DNA of 64,000 bases from JBBRBB01 sp038206235. GTDB taxonomy: Bacteria; Bacteroidota; Bacteroidia; Chitinophagales; Chitinophagaceae. Shown one piece after another: positions 16,327 to 24,616 of the stretch. The DNA is taken from positions 1-64,000 of the forward strand of contig JBBRBB010000019.1 of assembly GCA_038206235.1 (NCBI GenBank). Direction: 5' to 3'. Each line of letters starts with the position of its first letter. The first letter of the stretch is position 1. The position numbers and the translations under genes were made by a program. The notes under the pieces are model-generated. The model was not told the origin of the DNA, ran no database searches, and was given only the letters and a program-made list of their open reading frames with translations.

Positions 16327-16478
16327 ATAAGTAAGGTTCTCTGTTAATATATTTCCATAATTCTTTTTTTATTTTTAAAATTATTATTTCTGAATTGAGA
16401 GACTGCCATTTATCATAAAAGCATACAGATGTTTGCAAATGTAGTTAGTTTACTGTGTTCTATTTTAAAATCGCTATT

Positions 16479-16983
16479 ATGAAATGCATTTCATTTTTCT
16501 TATTTATTTTTTTTAATCCTGTCTCAAAAGCTCAAACTGCTCAGCAGGCGCACTGTTCTTCACCTGAAGCAAAGCAATTCGATTTTTGGATAGGCAACTG
16601 GAACTTAACATGGAACGATACACTTTATGGCACCAATCATATAGAAAAAATTTTAGGTAGCTGTACAATTCAGGAAAATTTTAATGACCCCAATACAAAA
16701 CTATACCGGTAAAAGCTGGAGTGTGTATAACCCTAATTCTAAAATGTGGCAGCAAACTTGGGTTGATGATAAAGGCAGATATATTTCACTTACGGGTGGT
16801 ATGACAGATGGCAAAATGATATTAAATACTCCTGAAAGAACGACGCCATCGGGCAAAATGCAATCAAGAATGATTTTCTATAATATTTCAGCCAACTCAT
16901 TCGACTGGGATTGGCAATCATCAACTGATGAAGGCGCTGCATGGAAATCAAACTGGAAAATTCATTATAAGCGCAAACATTAA
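16479..16983 (+). pseudogene. Exported DUF1579-like protein split by a frameshift
   Basis: Two overlapping frames together make one protein of about 168 residues. The first begins MKCISFFLFIFF (signal peptide, cleavage near SKAQ) and includes AKQFDFWIGNWNLTW, the hallmark of this small lipocalin-like family. The frame is lost at about 16703-16708, where CTATACCGG would need one more base to read LYTGKSW. The second frame then gives GKSWSVYNPNSKMWQQTWVDDKGRY and ends in a conserved-looking WKIHYK. Either a genuine one-base deletion or a sequencing error. Neither half is likely to fold alone. Confidence 0.7.
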
Positions 16984-16991
16984 TCTTGTAC

Positions 16992-17023
16992 TTGTATATC
17001 TAAAATCATTGCGCTTAAATTTG
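16992..17023 (+). promoter_or_regulatory. Bacteroidota-type promoter for the glycosyltransferase gene
   Basis: TTG at 16992-16994 and TAAATTTG at 17016-17023, spaced by 21 bp, fit the Bacteroidota -33/-7 consensus (TTTG, TAnnTTTG). The -7 box ends 7 bp before the ATG at 17031, so the mRNA would have almost no leader. Confidence 0.6.
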
Positions 17024-17030
17024 CGCTGGT

Positions 17031-18155
17031 ATGCGTATAGCGGTTATTCAGCAAAATAAAAAATCATGTAATGATTACAGTGATTATATCGTTGAGCTCT
17101 TGAGCGGGTATGCATTGCAGGCTGGTTATGAAGTAAAAGCATGGAGCTTTGCCGTTCCTGCAGCCGCTCAAAAATTTTCTTCAAATTCGGTAGTGATTAT
17201 TACGGTTAGTGCAAAATCAAAATTCAGCTTGCGCTGGCTTTATACAGTAAAGCTTCGTTTCATTTTAAAAAGAATAGAGCCGGATGCCTCTATCTTTTTA
17301 AATGCTGCAGCAAATAATTATGCAAAAAAGCAGTCCCTGTTTTCTTTTGATGATGAAAAATATTTTAATAAATCATCTTCTAAAACATCCGCACAGAAAT
17401 ACACAAGCCGGAATTTTGGTAAATACGTTAGGGCACAGAATAATCTCATATCTTTTTCTGATAACGTCTTTGCTTCTTTAAAAAAATTTTCACCTGAAAA
17501 AAAATTTTTACTTCATAAAATACCTTACACCGCAACTTCTGATTTTCATGCAGTGGAAGAGATAGATAAACTCTTAATTAAAGCACAGTTCTCAGAGAAT
17601 AAAGAATATTTTGTTTGCCTCGTGAATGATGATGAGGAAGCAGCCTTCATCACTTTATTAAAAGCATTTTCAAAATTTAAAAAATGGCAGCAAAGCAGCA
17701 TGCAATTATTGCTGATACCAAAATACGAAAATATTTCTGCGAAGCTATCAGAAAAATTAGCGTCTTATAAATACAGAAACGATGTGAAAACATTACATGC
17801 ATTCACACTAAAAGAAACGGCTTCTGTGGTTGCTTCAGCTTATGCGTTGCTGCATGTGCCTGTATGCGAAGCTGATATTTTACCCGCAGTTATTGGCTTG
17901 CAATGTGCAACGCCAATTATCACATTCAACAATATTTATTTGAGAGAATATTGCAATGCTGCATCTCTGTACGCCTCAGAAAATAATTTTGAAACACTGG
18001 GCGATGAAATAATGCTTCTTTTTAAAAATGAAGAATTGCGAAAACAAATGGTTGATGCCTGTAAAATACAGACAGCATTGCTAACCCGCAAAACAGTTGC
18101 GGAAAGCTTGTGGAAGCTGGCAGAAACAATTTCTTCAAAGCCTGAAACAACATAA
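17031..18155 (+). CDS. Glycosyltransferase, GT4-like (divergent)
   Basis: This 374-residue protein has a GT-B shape. The N-terminal part (MRIAVIQQNKKSCNDYSDYIVELLSGYALQAGYEVKAW) is a weak Rossmann half. The C-terminal half has the group 1 pattern: a CLVNDDEEAAFITLLKAFSKF donor-side strand, then SAYALLHVPVCEADILPAVIGLQCATPIIT, YCNAASLYASEN and LFKNEELRKQMVDA. The usual EGFG/E-x7-E site is degenerate (CEADILPAVIGL). It probably transfers a sugar in surface polysaccharide assembly, but activity is unproven. It has its own promoter and ends 56 bp before gldC. Assignment rests on the C-terminal fold pattern. Confidence 0.6.
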   Translation: MRIAVIQQNKKSCNDYSDYIVELLSGYALQAGYEVKAWSFAVPAAAQKFSSNSVVIITVSAKSKFSLRWLYTVKLRFILKRIEPDASIFLNAAANNYAKKQSLFSFDDEKYFNKSSSKTSAQKYTSRNFGKYVRAQNNLISFSDNVFASLKKFSPEKKFLLHKIPYTATSDFHAVEEIDKLLIKAQFSENKEYFVCLVNDDEEAAFITLLKAFSKFKKWQQSSMQLLLIPKYENISAKLSEKLASYKYRNDVKTLHAFTLKETASVVASAYALLHVPVCEADILPAVIGLQCATPIITFNNIYLREYCNAASLYASENNFETLGDEIMLLFKNEELRKQMVDACKIQTALLTRKTVAESLWKLAETISSKPETT

Positions 18156-18177
18156 TCCGCCGCTTTACATTTCATCT

Positions 18178-18185
18178 TATTTTTG
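18178..18185 (+). promoter_or_regulatory. Putative -7 box upstream of gldC
   Basis: TATTTTTG matches the TAnnTTTG -7 consensus 26 bp before the gldC ATG. A good -33 TTTG is not seen at the expected distance (only TTTAC at 18163), so confidence is limited. Confidence 0.4.
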
Positions 18186-18211
18186 CCAATTCAGATTACA
18201 GAACTGTAAAC

Positions 18212-18568
18212 ATGCAAACATCAACCATAACAATAGATGTGAATTTGGGAGAGGATAAAATTCCCGAACAAATAAGATGGAAAGCAAGCAACAGCACCGC
18301 AGATAAAATACAACATGCTAAAGCAGTGATGATTTCTTTTTGGGATGGGACAGATAAAAGCGCTTTGCGCATTGACTTGTGGACAAAAGATATGATGGTA
18401 GATGAGATGTCCGATTTTTTTTATCAGACTATGATTACGATGGCTGATACATTCCGCAGGGCAACTAATCAGCAGGAACTCTGTGACGATATAAAAAATT
18501 TTGCAAAAGATTTTTATAATAAATTTAAAGCATTGCAGTTCAAGGAAAGTAAAGAAAGTGGGGAGTAG
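18212..18568 (+). CDS. gldC: Gliding motility protein GldC
   Basis: This 118-residue cytoplasmic protein matches the GldC family across its length: TITIDVNLGEDKIPEQIRWKAS, then AKAVMISFWDGTDKSALRIDLWTKDMMVDEM and FFYQTMITMADTFRRAT. GldC is an accessory component linked to gliding motility and type IX secretion in Bacteroidota, with an unclear molecular role. The last ten residues (FKESKESGE) are encoded by the start of a heptanucleotide-like array and include the stop codon, so the tail is not a conserved part. A YqeY-domain gene follows 90 bp downstream. Confidence 0.9.
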   Translation: MQTSTITIDVNLGEDKIPEQIRWKASNSTADKIQHAKAVMISFWDGTDKSALRIDLWTKDMMVDEMSDFFYQTMITMADTFRRATNQQELCDDIKNFAKDFYNKFKALQFKESKESGE

Positions 18569-18655
18569 GAAGAAGGGAGTAGGGTAAAAAAGGTAAATAA
18601 GTAAATAAAGTAATAAAGATAAATCCGAAATCCGAGAAACGAAAAACAAGAAACG
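18542..18655. repeat. Degenerate heptanucleotide array between gldC and the yqeY-like gene
   Basis: Sequence phased at 7 bp runs from within the gldC C-terminus to the next start codon: GAGTAGG, AAGAAGG, GAGTAGG, then drifting to AAATCCG, AAATCCG, AGAAACG. Purine-rich on the plus strand. The gldC stop codon lies in it. Confidence 0.6.
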
Positions 18656-18657
18656 AT

Positions 18658-19110
18658 ATGAATTTAGAACAACAGGTAATGGCGCAAATGAAAGATGCCA
18701 TGAAAGCTAAGGATGAAGCGGTTTTGCGCGGATTAAGAGCCATTAAAGCAGAAATAATAAAGGCCAAAACAGAACCCGGCGCCAGAGGAGAAATTACTCC
18801 TGAAACGGAACTGAAGCTATTGCAAAAATTAGTGAAGCAACGCAAAGACTCACTGGAGATATTTCAACAGCAAAACCGCACAGACCTTGCAAAAAAAGAG
18901 CAGGAAGAAATTGCAGTGATAGAAAAATTTTTACCCGCTCAATTAAATGAAGATGAGTTAAAAGATGCTTTGAGTAAAATTATTTCAGAAACAGGCGCAT
19001 CTTCGCCTGCAGATATGGGAAAAGTAATGAGCATCGCAACCAGGCAACTTGCAGGTAAAGCAGATGGCAAAGCCATTTCAGCAATAGTTAAAATATTATT
19101 GAATAAATAA
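18658..19110 (+). CDS. GatB/YqeY domain-containing protein
   Basis: This 150-residue protein corresponds to the all-helical YqeY domain, related to the tRNA-binding tail of the amidotransferase GatB. Recognisable segments are MKDAMKAKDEAVLRGLRAIKAEI, TPETELKLLQKLVKQRKDSLEIF, IAVIEKFLPAQLNEDEL and the C-terminal GKVMSIATRQLAGKADGKAISAIVK. It is a stand-alone form. The family is thought to act in tRNA-dependent amidotransfer, but its role is not established. The start ATG abuts a heptanucleotide array upstream, and a second array begins 3 bp after the stop codon. Confidence 0.88.
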   Translation: MNLEQQVMAQMKDAMKAKDEAVLRGLRAIKAEIIKAKTEPGARGEITPETELKLLQKLVKQRKDSLEIFQQQNRTDLAKKEQEEIAVIEKFLPAQLNEDELKDALSKIISETGASSPADMGKVMSIATRQLAGKADGKAISAIVKILLNK

Positions 19111-19113
19111 TAG

Positions 19114-19218
19114 GCAATAGACAATAGGCAATAAACAATAGGCAATAGACAATAGGCAATAGACAATAGACAATAGATAATAGACAATAGACAATAGGCA
19201 ATAGGCAATAGACAATAA
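19114..19218. repeat. Heptanucleotide tandem array RCAATAG, about 15 units
   Basis: Fifteen contiguous 7-bp units, mostly ACAATAG or GCAATAG, with a few single-base variants (GCAATAA, ATAATAG). It occupies most of the gap between the YqeY-domain gene and cvpA. No spacer structure, so it is not a CRISPR array. Confidence 0.9.
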
Positions 19219-19265
19219 TGTGATCAATTTTATTCCGATATTTATTTTTCATTCGTCTTTATCAC

Positions 19266-19802
19266 ATGCTAATAGATCTTGCTTTTATCATTTTAGTATT
19301 ACTGGCTGTAATAAAGGGATACAGCCGCGGGCTAATCATAGCAATCGTTTCATTTCTTGCAATCATAATTGGCTTGGCTGCGGCCATGAAATTATCAATT
19401 GTTGTGGCAGGATGGTTAAATAACAGCACCAATATTAATAAGCAATGGCTGCCGTTAATTTCTTTTGCTGTGGTAATGATAGCGGTTATTATTTTAGTAA
19501 GATGGCTCGCAGGATTGCTGCAAAAAACAGTAGAGATTGCGATGCTGGGTTGGGTAAACAGGCTTGGTGGCATTGTGCTTTACGTGCTTTTATACATCAC
19601 CTTTTTCAGTGTGGTTTTATTTTACGCCAACCAAATGCAAGTAATAAAGCAAGAAACAATTGCTTCGTCAAAAACATATCCTTTTATTGAGCCTTGGGCA
19701 TCCAAAGCGATGGATATGCTCTCTGCTGTTTTGCCTTTTTTTAAAAACATGTTTCAAGAACTTACCGGCTTTTTTAACTCCATTGCTAAAAAGGCCGCCT
19801 GA
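19266..19802 (+). CDS. CvpA family inner-membrane protein
   Basis: This 178-residue protein has four membrane helices: LIDLAFIILVLLAVIKGYSRGLIIAIVSFLAIIIGLAAAM, then WLPLISFAVVMIAVIILVRWLAGLL, and LGGIVLYVLLYITFFSVVLFYANQM. The KGYSRGL loop after the first helix is typical of CvpA proteins. In enterobacteria CvpA is tied to colicin V production and envelope stress resistance; its biochemical activity is unknown. The C-terminus is soluble and short. It lies after a heptanucleotide array and before a small hairpin (ACCCGTA/TACGGGT, 19864-19884). Confidence 0.85.
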   Translation: MLIDLAFIILVLLAVIKGYSRGLIIAIVSFLAIIIGLAAAMKLSIVVAGWLNNSTNINKQWLPLISFAVVMIAVIILVRWLAGLLQKTVEIAMLGWVNRLGGIVLYVLLYITFFSVVLFYANQMQVIKQETIASSKTYPFIEPWASKAMDMLSAVLPFFKNMFQELTGFFNSIAKKAA

Positions 19803-19951
19803 TATAACATCGTAACATTGGTTAATTGTTCGTTTAAATAAATTATTTTAGCAAAACAGTGCAACCCGTATGCATGTTACGGGTATATGATGATTGTATT
19901 ATTTTTTATTTATGAAGGTTTATAACTAATTTGCTTTTAAGAAACATCCTG

Positions 19952-20731
19952 ATGCGCTACGAGATAAAACATTTTGACAAATTTAAGTTTATAGAAGTGG
20001 GCGAGGGAGAGCCTTTGGTTCTTCTGCATGGCTTATTTGGAGCATTAAGCAATTTTGAAAGTTTAATCACCTGTTTTAAAAATGATTATAAGGTCATTGT
20101 TCCCATGCTTCCAATGTTTGAGCTTGATTTGTTGCATACAACCGTGGGCGGATTTCAAAAACATGTTCACCGGTTTATAGAGATGAAAGGGCTTAGGGAT
20201 ATTCATTTACTCGGCAATTCGCTTGGCGGGCATGTGGCGCTGGTTCAGGTACTAAAACATCCTGAAAATATAAAGTCTCTTATTTTAACGGGCAGTTCGG
20301 GTTTATTTGAAAATGGAATGGGCGATACATTTCCTAAAAGAGGCGATTATGCTTATATAAAAAGAAAATGCGAAATCACATTTTATGATCCTGCCGCTGC
20401 CACCAAAGAATTGGTTGATGAAGTATATGGAATTTGTAATAACCGTATGCAGCTAATAAAAATACTTTCACTGGCAAAGAGTGCAATAAGAAATAATTTG
20501 GGTGAAGAGATTAGCCAGATAAAGCAACCTGCATTATTGATTTGGGGAAGCAATGATGTGGTTACTCCACCCTTTGTAGCCCGGGAATTTCACAGGCTGA
20601 TTCCAAACAGTGAATTATATTTTATTGATAAATGCGGACATGCCCCCATGATGGAAGGGCCGGAAAGCTTTAATAAAATTCTGGAGCAATTTCTTGAAAA
20701 AGTTAAACAACCTGCTGCAACTATGGTATAA
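19952..20731 (+). CDS. Alpha/beta hydrolase
   Basis: This 259-residue alpha/beta-hydrolase fold enzyme has an oxyanion-hole motif LLHGLFGALSNF, the nucleophile elbow GNSLGGHVAL, an acidic residue in LLIWGSNDVVTPP and the catalytic His in KCGHAPMMEGP. It is probably a cytoplasmic esterase or lipase-like hydrolase; the substrate is not indicated. I chose the ATG at 19952 (MRYEIKHF) over an upstream TTG at 19931. A CBS-domain gene follows 37 bp later on the same strand and may be co-transcribed. Confidence 0.85.
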   Translation: MRYEIKHFDKFKFIEVGEGEPLVLLHGLFGALSNFESLITCFKNDYKVIVPMLPMFELDLLHTTVGGFQKHVHRFIEMKGLRDIHLLGNSLGGHVALVQVLKHPENIKSLILTGSSGLFENGMGDTFPKRGDYAYIKRKCEITFYDPAAATKELVDEVYGICNNRMQLIKILSLAKSAIRNNLGEEISQIKQPALLIWGSNDVVTPPFVAREFHRLIPNSELYFIDKCGHAPMMEGPESFNKILEQFLEKVKQPAATMV

Positions 20732-20768
20732 CTTTTATTGTCTTACTTAAAAACAATCCTTTGAAAAA

Positions 20769-21428
20769 ATGTTAGCATCTGAAATTATACAAACTGATTT
20801 TCCGCAACTGAATCTTACTGATGAAGTGGATGTTGCGCTTCAATTGATGGATGAGCTTGAAGTACAGCACCTGCCTGTAATAAATGAAGAAAGATTCGCA
20901 GGTATCATAAGCAAAAACGATTTGCTGCATTTTGAAAAATCATTGCCGCTTTCCTCATTGCAACATGAACTCATTCATTCCTCTGTATATTTCCAGCATC
21001 ATTTTTTATCAGCCTTAAAGCTTGCATCTGAATTAAATCTCTCGTTGGTTCCGGTGGTAAATGAAGCGAATGAATTAATCGGCTGCATATCTTACCGGCA
21101 AATGATTTTAAAGCTTAGCCATTTTTTAAACACAGAAGAGCCGGGTGGCATTATTGTTCTTGAAACACAAAAACATAATTTTTCATTTGGCGAGATAAGC
21201 CGTCTTATTGAAACTAATGACGCTTACATTACCCAGCTAAACACGTCGGCTGATGAACTTTCCGGTTTGCTCACGGTAACTATTAAAATAAACAAAACAG
21301 AAATTTCTGATATTATCGCAACCCTGCAACGCTATGAATATTCCATAAAATATTATTTTGGAGCAGAGCATTACGAAAATGAGATAAAAGAAAATTACGA
21401 CCTTTTAATGGCATACCTAAGAATGTAA
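20769..21428 (+). CDS. CBS domain-pair protein
   Basis: This 219-residue protein has two CBS domains: one at roughly 1-60 (TDEVDVALQLMDELEVQHLPVINEERFAGIISKNDLL) and one at roughly 75-120 (FLSALKLASELNLSLVPVVNEANELIGCISYRQMI). The C-terminal region (GGIIVLETQKHNFSFGEISRLIETND) has an ACT-like pattern. CBS pairs bind adenine nucleotides and act as energy or ligand sensors. The Bacteroidota AcuB-like form with a C-terminal ACT-like part is common near core genes. The regulated partner is not evident. Confidence 0.8.
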   Translation: MLASEIIQTDFPQLNLTDEVDVALQLMDELEVQHLPVINEERFAGIISKNDLLHFEKSLPLSSLQHELIHSSVYFQHHFLSALKLASELNLSLVPVVNEANELIGCISYRQMILKLSHFLNTEEPGGIIVLETQKHNFSFGEISRLIETNDAYITQLNTSADELSGLLTVTIKINKTEISDIIATLQRYEYSIKYYFGAEHYENEIKENYDLLMAYLRM

Positions 21429-21524
21429 CCGCAAGAATTCCCTCCCTGTTAAGAAAATCAATATTCAGAATTTGATAAAAATTCAATACATACATTTACC
21501 GCTAATCATATTCTATCCATATAA

Positions 21525-23000
21525 ATGTTTTTACAGCGGCATATCATTATTTTATTTTGTATTTTATTTTTCTTATTTCTTTCTGCCGGTGCTCAAACTG
21601 ATACAACCTGGGTTTTAAAAGATACCGCTTTGTCTTTTTCAGATTCTGTTTCTGTTTCTGTATCTTCCAAAACGGATACATCATCCCTTATATTTATTGC
21701 CGGTATTGCATTATATGGAAACAAAAAAACAAAGCCCTATATCATTGAAAGAGAAATTCCTTTTAAGCAGGGTGATTATGTTTTGCGGAAAGACTTAAAA
21801 GAAAAATTACTAACGGCCAAGCATCAAATAATTAATACAGGTCTTTTTTTAGAAACAATAGTTTCTGTTGAAAACCAGTTTGGCGATCTTGTTTTTATAA
21901 GCGTGAGTGTAAAAGAAAAATGGTATTTATATCCGTTGCCTTATTTTAAATTAGCCGACAGAAATTTTAATGAATGGTGGGTAACACATAAAGCAAGTTT
22001 ATCTCGTGTGAATTATGGTATTAAATTTCAATACAACAATGTAAGCGGCAGAAATGACCGCACCATTTTATGGCTTATTAGCGGCTACAGCCGCCAGATT
22101 GCTTTTAAATATGAACGTCCGTATATTGATAAAGCTTTAAAGAATGGATTTAATATCTATTTCAATTATTCAAAGCAAAAAGAAATCAATTTTAAAACAG
22201 ATTCAATTACCAGCAAGCAGGTTTTCATTAAACTGCCTGCCGATTTTATCAAACAAACAACACGGGTAAGTGCAGACTATGTGTATCGCCCTGCTATAAA
22301 AACAAGGCATATTTTCAGATTCGCTTACATGAATGAGAGGGTGGATGATAGTGTGCTGAAAGCCAATCCTGCATACTTCCCCCAACAGAACACCCATCTC
22401 TCTTTCCCCGAAATTTCATACATTTTGCAGTATAACAATACAGACTATTATGCATATCCCACAAAAGGGTTTCAATACGAAGCCTCTCTTATGCAAAGAG
22501 GTTTTACAAAAGATTTTAATCTTACCCAATTGCAGTTTACAGGTTCATATACTTTACCCGTAGCGCCAAAGTCGCAATTTCAATTTCAGTTGGGTACCAT
22601 GTTAAAGCTTCCATTTTCTCAGCCATATTACAACAAGCAACTCTTTGGCTATGGCAATATTTTTTTACAGGGACTTGAATATTATGTAATTGATGGAGTT
22701 GCGGGCGCAGCAGGCAGATTTACGGCAAGAACGCAGGCTGTATCATTTGTTTTAAAAAGTCCTTCTAAAGTTCAAAAACAGATAGCGCTGCCTGTAAGAA
22801 TATTTGCCAAAGCTTATACCAATGCGGGCTATGCTTATAATGAAGAGCCGGGTATCACTTTTTTGAATAACAGGTGGCTTATTACCTGGGGTTTTGGCGC
22901 AGATGTAGTAATTACTTATGATATTGTTTTTAAATTCGATTACAGCTTTAACCAGTTTGGAGAAAGCGGATTATTTATTCATGTGAGAAAAGATTTTTAA
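21525..23000 (+). CDS. BamA/TamA-like outer membrane protein (POTRA + beta-barrel)
   Basis: This 491-residue secreted protein has a signal peptide (IIILFCILFFLFLSAGAQ). One POTRA-like domain at roughly 50-135 (IAGIALYGNKKTKPYIIEREIPFKQGD, then KHQIINTGLFLETIVSVENQFGDLVFISVSVKEKW) is followed by a C-terminal barrel of amphipathic strands with aromatic ends, finishing in SGLFIHVRKDF. It is shorter than BamA (one POTRA, not five), so it is an Omp85-superfamily relative of unknown cargo. A Ser-rich SFSDSVSVSVSS stretch follows the signal peptide. It appears to be its own transcription unit. Confidence 0.8.
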   Translation: MFLQRHIIILFCILFFLFLSAGAQTDTTWVLKDTALSFSDSVSVSVSSKTDTSSLIFIAGIALYGNKKTKPYIIEREIPFKQGDYVLRKDLKEKLLTAKHQIINTGLFLETIVSVENQFGDLVFISVSVKEKWYLYPLPYFKLADRNFNEWWVTHKASLSRVNYGIKFQYNNVSGRNDRTILWLISGYSRQIAFKYERPYIDKALKNGFNIYFNYSKQKEINFKTDSITSKQVFIKLPADFIKQTTRVSADYVYRPAIKTRHIFRFAYMNERVDDSVLKANPAYFPQQNTHLSFPEISYILQYNNTDYYAYPTKGFQYEASLMQRGFTKDFNLTQLQFTGSYTLPVAPKSQFQFQLGTMLKLPFSQPYYNKQLFGYGNIFLQGLEYYVIDGVAGAAGRFTARTQAVSFVLKSPSKVQKQIALPVRIFAKAYTNAGYAYNEEPGITFLNNRWLITWGFGADVVITYDIVFKFDYSFNQFGESGLFIHVRKDF

Positions 23001-23255
23001 TTGTTTAATATCCTTGCGTCCATAAGGTTTGTTGGTGGAATGCATTGGCCCAATCGGCTGCAGTTCGCGATCAGCTATTGTTTCGGCTGGCGGAAATCAT
23101 TCGGCATTTGTGCTTATCTTCAATTTTTTAAATTAAAACAGAGCAGCAGTTCCGGGCTTGATATTAAAAATATCTCACCATCGGCAAAACTAGTTCGTTT
23201 TTGAATTTCTCTTAGCGCAATTGAATATTCACAATACTTAATTCCTCACAACTGC

Positions 23256-24335
23256 ATGTCAGCTCACTTTGAAAAAATACCAGTTAAGCAAATAAAAAAA
23301 GAAACAGAAGATTGTGTGTCTGTTCTGCTTGATGTGCCGGAACATCTGAAAGAAAAATTTCAATACCGGCATGGTCAGCATCTTACACTGCGCACATTTA
23401 TAAATGGCGAAGAGCTGCGGCGCAATTATTCTTTGTGCAGCTCGCCTTTGCAAAATGAATGGAGAATCGCTGTAAAAAAATTGAATGGCGGATTATTTTC
23501 ATCTTTTGCAAATGAACAATTAAAAATTGGAGACGAACTGGAAATAATGCCGCCGATGGGGCATTTCTCTATTACACTCAATGCAACAAATAAAAAACAA
23601 TATGTTGCTTTTGCTGCAGGCAGCGGAATTACGCCGGTTATCTCAATTATAAAAACAGTTCTGGCTCTTGAAGCCAAAAGCAACATCATATTAGTTTATG
23701 CTAACCGCAATCGCCTTTCTATAATATTTAAGGAAGAATTAGAAGCTCTGAAAAATAAATACATGAATCGCTTTTCGGTGATATTCATTCTAAGCCGCGA
23801 AAAAACAGATGCTGCTATTAATCATGGAAGAATAGATGCTGCTAAATGCGAACAGTTATTTAGCAAAGTGCTGAACATACATTCAGATGAATTTTTTATT
23901 TGCGGACCTGAAGAAATGATTTTTACAGTGAAAGATTTTTTAGAGCAAAAGGGAGTTGCTCAAAAGAAAATACATTTTGAATTATTCACAACACCGGATC
24001 AAAAAAAGACAACGGTTATTTGCCATACGCCGAAAGAAGCTTCAGGTGCAAAAAGTAAAATAGTTGTAAAGCTCGATGGCAGAGCTTTTGATTTTGAATT
24101 GCCTTTTGAGAGCGATGAATCTATTTTAGACGCTGCATTAAAACAAGGCGCCGATTTACCTTTCGCCTGTAAAGGCGGCGTGTGCTGCACATGCAAAGCA
24201 AAACTGATGGAAGGTGAAGTAGATATGGATGTGAATTACGGTCTTGACCAGGAAGAAGTAGAGCAGGGTTTTATTCTTACATGTCAAAGCCATCCCCGAA
24301 CAGAAACTGTGGTGGTTGATTATGATGTGAAGTAA
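23256..24335 (+). CDS. PaaE-like ferredoxin reductase (FAD, NAD(P), 2Fe-2S)
   Basis: This 359-residue reductase has an FAD-binding barrel with RRNYSLCSSP, an NAD(P)-binding half with FAAGSGITPVISIIKT and FFICGPEEMI, and a C-terminal plant-type [2Fe-2S] domain with CKGGVCCTCKAKL and a later Cys in LTCQSHP. This order matches the reductase of phenylacetyl-CoA epoxidase and similar oxygenases. It transfers electrons from NAD(P)H to an oxygenase or desaturase. No paaABCD genes are adjacent, so its partner is unknown; the desaturase at 15538-16326 is one possible user, by speculation. Confidence 0.85.
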   Translation: MSAHFEKIPVKQIKKETEDCVSVLLDVPEHLKEKFQYRHGQHLTLRTFINGEELRRNYSLCSSPLQNEWRIAVKKLNGGLFSSFANEQLKIGDELEIMPPMGHFSITLNATNKKQYVAFAAGSGITPVISIIKTVLALEAKSNIILVYANRNRLSIIFKEELEALKNKYMNRFSVIFILSREKTDAAINHGRIDAAKCEQLFSKVLNIHSDEFFICGPEEMIFTVKDFLEQKGVAQKKIHFELFTTPDQKKTTVICHTPKEASGAKSKIVVKLDGRAFDFELPFESDESILDAALKQGADLPFACKGGVCCTCKAKLMEGEVDMDVNYGLDQEEVEQGFILTCQSHPRTETVVVDYDVK

Positions 24336-24347
24336 ATTTGTGTAAGT

Positions 24348-24530
24348 ATGAAAAAGAAGATAAAAGAATCACATGGTTTACATGATAAGGTCAGTGGTCA
24401 AAAAAATAAAAAAGAATCCGTGTTTGATAAAATAGATAATATTTTACAAGGAAAAATTTCTAATCCCCACGTTGACTGGAAAAAAGAAAAAGCTGACCAT
24501 ATTATAAAAAAGTATTTAAAAAAAATTTAG
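24348..24530 (+). CDS. Small basic hypothetical protein
   Basis: This 60-residue protein has 19 Lys and few hydrophobic residues. It has a helical C-terminal half (DNILQGKISNPHVDWKKEKADHIIKKYLKKI) reminiscent of the tail of small antitoxins. It starts 12 bp after the reductase stop, so translation would be coupled to it. No toxin is seen downstream. Not recognised; a real gene is likely from spacing and composition, but not certain. Confidence 0.45.
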   Translation: MKKKIKESHGLHDKVSGQKNKKESVFDKIDNILQGKISNPHVDWKKEKADHIIKKYLKKI

Positions 24531-24616
24531 ATGCATCTTTCTCAATTGCCTGTAATTACTCTAAAACAATTCATAAAAAAATTTGAAAGCTTGATTTGAA
24601 AATATTTTTCGCAGTA

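Noticed and set aside
19114..19218. CRISPR-like regular repeat
   Set aside because: Units are 7 bp with no spacers; a simple tandem array.
19864..19884. Terminator after cvpA (ACCCGTA/TACGGGT hairpin)
   Set aside because: The stem is not followed by a T tract; recorded only as a weak hairpin in the cvpA-hydrolase gap.
23001..23204. 67-codon open frame after the POTRA/barrel gene
   Set aside because: It begins directly after the barrel gene's stop with no independent signal, and its composition (GC-rich patches, FRRW-like content) is not protein-like; read as non-coding.
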